NCBI GenBank assembly: GCA_937875605.1
Contig: CALLXZ010000376.1
Coordinates: forward strand, 1 to 5,327
Length of the DNA: 5,327 nucleotides
Source of the DNA: an uncultured Moheibacter sp.
GTDB lineage: Bacteria; Bacteroidota; Bacteroidia; Flavobacteriales; Weeksellaceae
Direction: 5' to 3'
Position numbers and translations under genes: made by a program. The notes beneath the pieces were generated by a model. That model was not told the origin of the DNA. It saw nothing but the letters and a program-made list of their open reading frames with translations, and ran no database searches. Below, piece by piece: positions 1 to 4,305 of this stretch. Position 1 is the first letter of the stretch, and each line of letters starts with the position of its first letter.

Positions 1-182
1 CCCAACTTACTTCCTTCAGTTATAAGGATTTTCTCAGCATACGTAAGTTTTAAATTTTGGCTCTTGCTATGTAGAAAATTTAAAGGATTGTTTTCTTCAT
101 TTACAGTATTGTATATTGGGTGTTCATCACTTTTATAATCGGTAATTGATTTTAATGCATCCTGGAAAGATTTCATGTTCAT
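1..182 (-). CDS. Unrecognised protein, N-terminal fragment (3' end beyond window)
   Basis: A minus-strand reading frame starts at ATG 182 and stays open for 60 full codons to the left edge, so its 3' end is missing. It begins MNMKSFQDALKSITDYKSDE. A second in-frame ATG two codons later (position 176) is an equally possible start. The visible part is polar and rich in Lys, Asn, Asp and Glu. It has no signal peptide, membrane segment or motif that I recognise, so it looks like the start of a soluble protein. It is transcribed divergently from the DUF4407 gene across a 117-base AT-rich spacer. That the frame is real is inferred from its stop-free run in AT-rich DNA, its ordinary composition and the sensible divergent layout. 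No function can be assigned. Confidence 0.6.
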   Translation of the reverse strand, partial: MNMKSFQDALKSITDYKSDEHPIYNTVNEENNPLNFLHSKSQNLKLTYAEKILITEGSKL

Positions 183-299
183 TGTCAAAGTAGAGTTTAG
201 ATGTTTTAAATATAAGAAATTATAAAATATATTTTTTTAACTAAACGATAATATTTGGCATGATATTTAATACTAACTTGTAAAACAAAGTACCTTCTT
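183..299. promoter_or_regulatory. Divergent AT-rich intergenic region with weak promoter candidates
   Basis: This 117-base spacer lies between two divergent starts, so it should hold promoters for both. On the plus strand, TTTG (254-257) followed after 16 bases by TAACTTG (274-280) resembles a shortened Bacteroidetes -33/-7 pair. AATATTTG (250-257) is itself a 7-of-8 match to TAnnTTTG. On the minus strand, TATATTTA (214 down to 207) is a 7-of-8 match but has no TTG at the right distance. No Shine-Dalgarno sequence precedes either ATG, which is normal for this phylum. None of the boxes is convincing individually. Confidence 0.3.
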
Positions 300-1346
300 A
301 TGAATTGGTTTGAAAAACTTTTATTGATTTGCTCCGGAAGCAACATTAAATTATTGGAAAAATCTCCTACTGAAATTAACAAACATACGGGAATCGGAGG
401 TGTGATTTTGTTTACGGCGATTCTGGCAGCATTATCTTCGGGATATGCTTTATATTCAGTTTTTGATAATATTTGGGCAGCGATAGGTTTCGGGATTTTA
501 TGGGGCTTGATGATCTTTAATCTCGACCGATTTATTGTCGCATCTATGCGGAAATCCGGTAATTTCTTTCGTCAGTTTTTCGCAGCTACTCCCCGAATTA
601 TTTTAGCTGCACTTCTCGGAGTTGTAATTGCGAAGCCTTTGGAACTAAGAATTTTTCAAAAGGAAATTGATAAACAATTAAATGTCATTATTAACCGAAA
701 TAAAACAGAATTACAGGATTCGGTTAATACCCGTTATGCACAATTAGCAGGCAGTTTTACCAATGAACGAAATGATATTTACAAACGGATTAATTCTTTG
801 CGTGAGGAATACAATTCTGCTTCTACTGAATTGGAAAAAGAAGTAGTCGGAACCGCAACTGAAACGACTACCGGAAAAGTCGGATATGGTCCCAATGCTA
901 AACGCAAAGAGGAGTTGAAGAAATCTAAAAAAGAAGAATTGGATGCGTATATGGCTCAGATGCAGCCAAGACTCAGCGAATTGGATAATGAAATTGATGC
1001 ATTAAGTGAAAACAAACAAAAAGAATTGGATGCTGCCAAACCCACAGAAGAAGGCTTTACCGGATTTGCAGCTCGCATGCAGGCATTGAGTGAATTGACA
1101 CATAATAATAAAATACTTGGAATTGCTTCTTTGTTCATCATGGGCGTTTTTATTTCACTGGAAATGGCACCGGTTTTGGTCAAATTAATTTCTCCGAAAG
1201 GACCGTATGATTATCTTTTGGATAAACATGAATATTCTTTCAAACTATTTGCATGGGAATCAAAAGAAAAAATGGATACTTCGTCCAATGAGCGGGTCAT
1301 CATTCATAAAAAGCGAAGTGACAGAAAGATAAGAGAAGAAATTTAA
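300..1346 (+). CDS. DUF4407 domain-containing membrane protein
   Basis: This is a 348-residue integral membrane protein of the DUF4407 family, whose function is unknown. Three hydrophobic segments are clustered at about residues 33-54, 57-81 and 98-112, and a fourth lies at about 272-296. Between the third and fourth is a hydrophilic, Glu/Lys-rich helical stretch (about 118-250) that should form coiled coils, broken by a Gly/Thr-rich patch at 184-199 (GTATETTTGKVGYGPNA). Family-like signatures are NLDRFIV at 74-80, the first-domain end AKPLELRIF at 111-119, and LEMAPVLVKL with GPYDYLL around 287-307. The tail is short and basic. The start at 300 gives a normal amphipathic N-terminus (MNWFEKLLLICSGSN). 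An intrinsic terminator follows directly, so the gene is probably monocistronic. The family assignment is by recognition of layout and motifs. Any role in envelope sensing or scaffolding would be speculation. Confidence 0.85.
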   Translation: MNWFEKLLLICSGSNIKLLEKSPTEINKHTGIGGVILFTAILAALSSGYALYSVFDNIWAAIGFGILWGLMIFNLDRFIVASMRKSGNFFRQFFAATPRIILAALLGVVIAKPLELRIFQKEIDKQLNVIINRNKTELQDSVNTRYAQLAGSFTNERNDIYKRINSLREEYNSASTELEKEVVGTATETTTGKVGYGPNAKRKEELKKSKKEELDAYMAQMQPRLSELDNEIDALSENKQKELDAAKPTEEGFTGFAARMQALSELTHNNKILGIASLFIMGVFISLEMAPVLVKLISPKGPYDYLLDKHEYSFKLFAWESKEKMDTSSNERVIIHKKRSDRKIREEI

Positions 1347-1354
1347 AAAAAATG

Positions 1355-1380
1355 AAGCGGAGTAAAATCCGCTTTTTTTA
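1355..1380 (+). terminator. Intrinsic terminator after the DUF4407 gene
   Basis: A 7-bp perfect stem, AAGCGGA (1355-1361) and TCCGCTT (1368-1374), encloses the 6-base loop GTAAAA. It runs directly into a T-rich tract (1373-1385, broken by one A). It begins 8 bases after the DUF4407 stop codon. An A-run upstream (1345-1352) faces the T-tract, so the structure could also work in reverse, but no minus-strand gene would need it. This is the clearest terminator in the window and separates hisE from the preceding gene. Confidence 0.85.
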
Positions 1381-1404
1381 TTTTAGAAAAATCCAATTTT
1401 TTCG

Positions 1405-1436
1405 TTGGAAACTTCACAGTTTTTTTGATATTTTTA
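1405..1436 (+). promoter_or_regulatory. Candidate promoter for the hisE-like gene
   Basis: TTG at 1405-1407 is followed after 21 bases by TATTTTTA (1429-1436), a 7-of-8 match to the Bacteroidetes -7 box TAnnTTTG. The spacing is within the usual 17-23 bases. Transcription would begin near 1440, leaving a leader of about 14 bases before the ATG at 1454. The strong terminator upstream means hisE needs its own promoter, which supports the reading. The sequence is very T-rich, so a chance match is quite possible. Confidence 0.35.
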
Positions 1437-1453
1437 CGATTCAGAAAACGTAA

Positions 1454-1780
1454 ATGGAAACACCAAAAAAAACGGAAGCTGTAAAAGATTTTCCCTATCT
1501 GAAAAAGTTAGAGGAAAAAATAGAAAACGGTAAGCGACCTGATGCTCCTGAAGATAAAATCAAACGCTATTACCAGCGCGGCACTTCACAGATTGCCAAA
1601 AAGATGGGAGAAGAATCTGTCGAAATGGTTATCGCTTCCGAACAAGGAAGTGATCAGAATTTTCTGGAAGAAGCCGCTGATGTCTTTTTTTATTATTTAA
1701 TGTCGCTTCATGCAAGAGGATTCAAACTTCGTGATGTCCTGAAAATTTTGAAGAAACGACAAAAAAAGAAAAACACCTAA
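1454..1780 (+). CDS. hisE: Stand-alone phosphoribosyl-ATP diphosphatase-like protein (HisE/MazG fold)
   Basis: This 108-residue cytoplasmic all-alpha NTP pyrophosphatase resembles HisE, which hydrolyses phosphoribosyl-ATP to phosphoribosyl-AMP and pyrophosphate in step 2 of histidine synthesis. The HisE core is visible: RGTSQIAKKMGEESVEMVIA (42-61) supplies the EExxE metal site (E53, E54, E57). EEAADVFFYYLMSLHARGF (72-90) supplies ExxD (E73, D76). The end LRDVLKILKKRQ (92-103) matches the family C-terminus. Length is typical of HisE alone, with an extra Lys-rich N-terminus. Two things are odd. The Ser-Tyr-Thr segment usual before the core reads DKIKRYYQRGT, and the usual YHLLVLL helix reads FFYYLMSL. 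No other his gene is adjacent, and flavobacteria commonly carry a fused HisIE elsewhere. It may therefore be a second copy or a related house-cleaning pyrophosphatase. The fold is secure, the exact substrate less so. Confidence 0.8.
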   Translation: METPKKTEAVKDFPYLKKLEEKIENGKRPDAPEDKIKRYYQRGTSQIAKKMGEESVEMVIASEQGSDQNFLEEAADVFFYYLMSLHARGFKLRDVLKILKKRQKKKNT

Positions 1781-1880
1781 GATTTCTCAAATTTAATCAT
1801 TCGAAATTTCAATTCACTTGAAAAAGAATTTCTTATTTATTCTTTATAAAATTTAGAGGTAAGTCCAAGTCTGTAGAATT

Positions 1881-2489
1881 TTACAATGACCCTGTAGAAC
1901 AGCTGTTACTACTTTCCGAAAAATAAATCTCATATTTCCGAATCAGGAATTGGTACAATTTGAAAAATCCAAATCCCAGCAAAAGTCCCATAAGCCCACC
2001 ACAGATCACATCCAAAGGAAAGTGAACACCTAGATAAATCCTGCTATATGAAATAAACGCTGCCCAAATTAGCAATATAGCAAGCATCCATTTATACTGT
2101 TTTTTGAAAATCAATCCTAATAATAAAGCAATCCCAAAATGATTAGAAGCATGAGCTGAAGTAAAGCCAAATCTCCCTCGTCTTTCGCATCCAACTCCAC
2201 GCATGATTCCTTCAAACTCAGGTGTAAAACAAGGACGCGGACGAGCAAACCCATCTTTGAAAAGATTGGTTATTTGATCGGTAAACAAAACCATCAATAA
2301 CGTAAGTCCTAAAATCAATGAAGTTTTTTTTAATCCGAAATTTCGGTATAACAAATAAAGAAGTGTGATGTACAAAGGAATCCAATAGGATCTTTCTGAC
2401 AAAAATTTCCAAAAACCATCCCAGGCAACCGTACCTTGCGTATTAAGAAATAAAAATAAATCTTTATCTAACTGGATGATTTCCTGCAC
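1881..2489 (-). CDS. PAP2-family (type 2 phosphatidic acid phosphatase) membrane phosphatase
   Basis: This 202-residue multispanning membrane phosphatase belongs to the PAP2/PgpB superfamily, which removes phosphate from lipid phosphates or lipid pyrophosphates such as undecaprenyl diphosphate, phosphatidylglycerophosphate or lipid A at the outer face of the inner membrane. All three motifs can be located: KxxxxxxRP at K78-P86, a PSGH-like motif at 110-113 that reads TSAH with the key His113, and SRxxxxxHxxxD at S149-D160 with His156. Hydrophobic segments lie near 36-50, 57-75, 117-129, 132-148 and 158-180. The start is GTG at 2489, since the next in-frame ATG is 66 codons in, past two hydrophobic regions. 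The GTG overlaps the tat stop codon (TAGTG), indicating one operon and translational coupling. The substrate cannot be read from the sequence. No clear terminator is seen in the 100 bases between its stop and hisE. Confidence 0.9.
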   Translation of the reverse strand: MQEIIQLDKDLFLFLNTQGTVAWDGFWKFLSERSYWIPLYITLLYLLYRNFGLKKTSLILGLTLLMVLFTDQITNLFKDGFARPRPCFTPEFEGIMRGVGCERRGRFGFTSAHASNHFGIALLLGLIFKKQYKWMLAILLIWAAFISYSRIYLGVHFPLDVICGGLMGLLLGFGFFKLYQFLIRKYEIYFSESSNSCSTGSL

Positions 2490-2821
2490 TATCGCTCACG
2501 TTTTATGGGACCCACGACATCATCCAAAGTATCTTCTAATTCCTTTTTTGGGTCAGGTAAATTGGTCATGGATTCGGTCAGTTCGTCTTTAGATTTTTGG
2601 ATGGTATCTTGAATTCCCTTTATGGGATTGATTTCGTCCACGGGATTCATGATTTCCCGTTTGATATCTTCCGTTGCTCTTTTCATCGCACGCAGTCCCT
2701 CGCCGAGACCTCTCGCAACTTCAGGAATCTTCTTAGGACCGAAAATCACGACCGATAAAATCAGGATTACCGTCAACTCTTCGAAACTGATAAAAGCAGG
2801 TAGTACAACCGAAAAATTCAT
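2489..2821 (-). CDS. tatA: Twin-arginine translocase subunit, TatA/TatB family
   Basis: This 110-residue subunit belongs to the Tat system, which exports folded proteins with twin-arginine signal peptides across the inner membrane. It has the family architecture: a short N-terminal transmembrane helix (about 12-27, EELTVILILSVVIFGPKKIP including flanks), the FGPKK hinge (27-31), an amphipathic helix (about 32-58, with EVARGLGEGLRAMKRATEDI), and a charged, low-complexity C-terminal tail. At 110 residues it is longer than a minimal TatA and shorter than many TatB proteins, so the TatA/TatB split is uncertain. The Glu pair just before the helix (E14, E15) occurs in both groups. No tatC is in the window, as is common where tat genes are dispersed. 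It is the first gene of a two-gene operon with the PAP2 phosphatase. ATG 2821 is the only reasonable start, because later ones would cut the membrane helix. Confidence 0.9.
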   Translation of the reverse strand: MNFSVVLPAFISFEELTVILILSVVIFGPKKIPEVARGLGEGLRAMKRATEDIKREIMNPVDEINPIKGIQDTIQKSKDELTESMTNLPDPKKELEDTLDDVVGPIKRER

Positions 2822-2825
2822 TTCA

Positions 2826-2859
2826 CAAATATAACCAACAAAAAATAAAAATCCTCAAA
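2826..2859 (-). promoter_or_regulatory. Promoter of the tat-PAP2 operon
   Basis: Reading the minus strand, TTTG (2859 to 2856) is followed after 22 bases by TATATTTG (2833 to 2826). This is an exact match to the Bacteroidetes primary-sigma consensus (TTTG, 17-23 bases, TAnnTTTG). The -7 box ends only 4 bases before the tat ATG at 2821. The predicted start of transcription therefore falls at or within a base or two of the start codon, implying a leaderless or nearly leaderless mRNA. Confidence 0.5.
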
Positions 2860-2902
2860 AAACCTTTTCATCATATGTATTTAACAAAATTATAGAGTTT
2901 TT

Positions 2903-3019
2903 TAGGGAAATTATCTGGCTCTCCGTTTCTATCTTTTTCCACTTTTTAATATACAAAAAAGTTTCACTACGTTTTCTACTCCTAAAAAGGCCGCCTTGTA
3001 TTCACTTCCATCCGCGCTA
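2903..3019 (-). ncRNA. Candidate flavobacterial structured repeat or RNA (possibly Flavo-1-like)
   Basis: On the minus strand this element begins AGCGCGGATGGAAGTG (3018 to 3003) and ends near ACGGAGAGCCAGAT (2925 to 2912). These two conserved-looking flanks enclose a variable core. In my memory this combination (AGC..CGGATGGAAG ... core with a hairpin ... CGGA.AGCC.GA) is a very frequent intergenic element in Chryseobacterium-type genomes. It may be the Flavo-1 RNA motif of Bacteroidetes, but I cannot confirm the name here. The core has a perfect 7-bp hairpin, ACTTTTT (2962 to 2956) and AAAAAGT (2947 to 2941) with an 8-base loop, plus ATACAA/TTGTAT pairing that competes with it. The outer flanks pair only weakly, so this copy may be degenerate. 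Function is unknown. Confidence 0.45.
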
Positions 3020-3100
3020 AAATTAACGTTTCAGGTTTTAGATTTCAAGTTGAAAGCAAAATTTGAGAAGGTTCTTGTAAAATGAGAGATTATACGATTC

Positions 3101-3149
3101 ATTGTGCTTGCTATGACAAAACACAAGTCATTGCGAGGTACTAAGCAAT
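3101..3149. repeat. Imperfect hairpin containing the 'GTCATTGCGAGG..AAGCAATC' repeat
   Basis: The right arm GTCATTGCGAGGTACTAAGC (3127-3146), continuing AATC, closely resembles a short palindromic repeat that I recall as common in many bacterial genomes, including Bacteroidetes (GTCATTGCGAGGNACGAAGCAATC). The left arm ATTGTGCTTGCTATGAC (3101-3117) is its decayed inverted partner. Pairing runs ATGAC/GTCAT around a 9-base loop (3118-3126). It continues outward past one T-T mismatch to CTTGC/GCGAG (one T-G wobble), then past an asymmetric bulge to ATTG/CAAT. It lies 14 bases beyond the acetyltransferase stop codon, so it could act as a 3'-end stabiliser or weak terminator, or be a non-autonomous mobile repeat. 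Confidence 0.6.
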
Positions 3150-3162
3150 CAAAATCAATATG

Positions 3163-4281
3163 CTAAATACTCTTCTTGAAAGTCTTTCTTCTTTTATGCA
3201 AAACCGGATTATAATCTTTCCATAAAAGCTGAACACTTTGGTTTTCTTCTAATTCAGGATTGGTTTCCAGATATTTAATACCGTGTTTTCGGAAGGTTTC
3301 GTACATTTCTTTAAAAATAATGGCGGTAATACCTTTTCGTTGGTATTTCGGATGAACACCAATCAGAACAAATTCCACCGTATCGTTTTTTTTCTGCGCT
3401 TTCATCAAATGATACCATCCAAACGGAAGAAATTTTCCTTTTGCTTTTTGAAGTGCTTTGGCAAAAGAAGGCATCGTGATGGCAAAAGCGACCAACTCTT
3501 CTTCGTCTTCGATAAATGTAATAAAATCAGGATTTAAAATGGTCGAATACTTCTTAGCATAAAATGCTTTTTGTTCCTCCGAAATCGGCACAAAGGTTTC
3601 GAGTTCTTTATACGATTCTTCCAAAAGATCAAAAACCGGTTTTATATACGGTTGCATTTCTTTGGCCGATTTGAAATGTAAAACCTTTAAATTGTACCTT
3701 TCTTTTACCAAATCGGAAAACTGATGGATTTTATCGGAAATGGTTTCTGGGGCATGGATGAAATTTTCCACCCATTCTTTTTCTTTTACAAATCCTAATT
3801 TTTCAAGATGTTCAGGATAATAACTGAAGTTATATTGCCCGATTGCGGTAGCGATACGGTCAAATCCAAAGGTCAGCATTCCGGCTTTTTCCAGATTGGA
3901 AGCACCCATCGGACCTTCCATAAATTCCAAACTGTTTTCTTTTCCAACTTCTTCCAATTTGGAAAAAAGAGCTTTGGTCACTTCCAGATCGTCAATCATA
4001 TCCAACCATCCGAAACGAAGTTTTTTGATATTCAATTCATTGACTTCTATGTGGTTGATGATGGCGGAAACTCTACCCGCAACTTTTCCGTCTTTGTACG
4101 CCAAAAAATAACGGGCTTTCGCAAATTTGAAAGCCGGATTTTTCGATGCATCCAAGCTGTTCACTTCGTCCACCATCAATCCGGGAACGAAATAGGGATT
4201 TCCTTTGTACAATTCCATCTGGAATTTCACAAAATCTCTTAACTCTCTTTGCGAGTGGATTTCTTTGATTTCAATACTCAT
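3163..4281 (-). CDS. GNAT-like N-acetyltransferase family protein
   Basis: This 372-residue cytoplasmic protein looks like a tandem GNAT-fold enzyme. GNAT enzymes transfer an acetyl group from acetyl-CoA to an amine. The N-terminal half has a GNAT-type strand pattern (YFLAYKDGKVAGRVSAIIN, about 58-76) and a conserved-looking EGPMGASN segment (about 122-129). The C-terminal half has EFVLIGVHPKYQRKGIT (about 303-319). There QRKGIT (314-319) sits at the acetyl-CoA pyrophosphate-binding site (Q/R-x-x-G-x-G/A), with Thr in the last position. YLETNPELEENQSVQLLWKDYNP (about 337-359) fits the final GNAT strand and helix. E. coli YghO is a likely distant relative, from memory. The frame extends 4 codons upstream to a TTG at 4293, but ATG 4281 gives the usual MSIEIKEI start. 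It lies 24 bases after the S41 peptidase stop, so co-transcription is likely, yet a TATATTTG box sits in that gap. The substrate is unknown. Confidence 0.8.
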   Translation of the reverse strand: MSIEIKEIHSQRELRDFVKFQMELYKGNPYFVPGLMVDEVNSLDASKNPAFKFAKARYFLAYKDGKVAGRVSAIINHIEVNELNIKKLRFGWLDMIDDLEVTKALFSKLEEVGKENSLEFMEGPMGASNLEKAGMLTFGFDRIATAIGQYNFSYYPEHLEKLGFVKEKEWVENFIHAPETISDKIHQFSDLVKERYNLKVLHFKSAKEMQPYIKPVFDLLEESYKELETFVPISEEQKAFYAKKYSTILNPDFITFIEDEEELVAFAITMPSFAKALQKAKGKFLPFGWYHLMKAQKKNDTVEFVLIGVHPKYQRKGITAIIFKEMYETFRKHGIKYLETNPELEENQSVQLLWKDYNPVLHKRRKTFKKSI

Positions 4282-4290
4282 AACGGTCAG

Positions 4291-4298
4291 CAAATATA
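4291..4298 (-). promoter_or_regulatory. -7 box candidate for an internal promoter of the acetyltransferase
   Basis: TATATTTG (4298 to 4291 on the minus strand) exactly matches the Bacteroidetes -7 consensus TAnnTTTG and lies in the 24-base gap between the S41 stop and the acetyltransferase ATG. No TTG occurs 17-23 bases upstream, so the -33 element is missing or degenerate. If used, transcription would start about 5 bases before the ATG. The ten bases GTTATATTTG are identical to those before the tat start, which raises my confidence somewhat. Confidence 0.35.
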
Positions 4299-4305
4299 AC
4301 GCAAA

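Larger units (their letters stand above)
2822..3162. other. 341-base intergenic region without a gene
   Basis: This stretch separates the acetyltransferase stop from the tat start, and both genes are on the minus strand. I find no credible coding frame on either strand. From right to left it holds an imperfect hairpin repeat (3101-3149), an AT-rich stretch without clear structure (about 3020-3100), a repeat or RNA-like element (about 2903-3019), and the tat promoter (2826-2859). Between 2860 and 2902 it is simply AT-rich. No strong GC-rich intrinsic terminator is present for the acetyltransferase transcript. The best terminator-like piece on the minus strand is AAGG-CGG-CCTT followed by TTT (2997 to 2984), which has only four stem pairs. 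Confidence 0.8.

Noticed and set aside
1807..1823. Inverted repeat TTTCAA-TTCAC-TTGAAA between the convergent hisE and PAP2 genes, considered as a bidirectional terminator.
   Set aside because: The stem is 6 bp and almost all A-T, and no T-run follows it on either strand, so termination is not supported.
2622..2834. A 70-codon plus-strand frame antisense to the tat gene.
   Set aside because: It lies entirely opposite a well-recognised tat gene and its promoter, and its translation has no protein-like features.
3043..3055. Palindrome TTTCAA-G-TTGAAA as a possible operator.
   Set aside because: It is short, AT-rich, and over 200 bases from the nearest promoter candidate. Such palindromes are expected by chance in this composition.
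3808..4242. A 144-codon plus-strand frame opposite the acetyltransferase gene.
   Set aside because: Its translation is Phe/His/Gln-rich and resembles no protein. It mirrors the codon pattern of the strong minus-strand gene, so it is an antisense shadow.
4282..4293. TTG start at 4293 for the acetyltransferase, adding four residues.
   Set aside because: ATG 4281 gives a family-like start. The TTG overlaps the TATATTTG box, so a transcript from that promoter would not include it.
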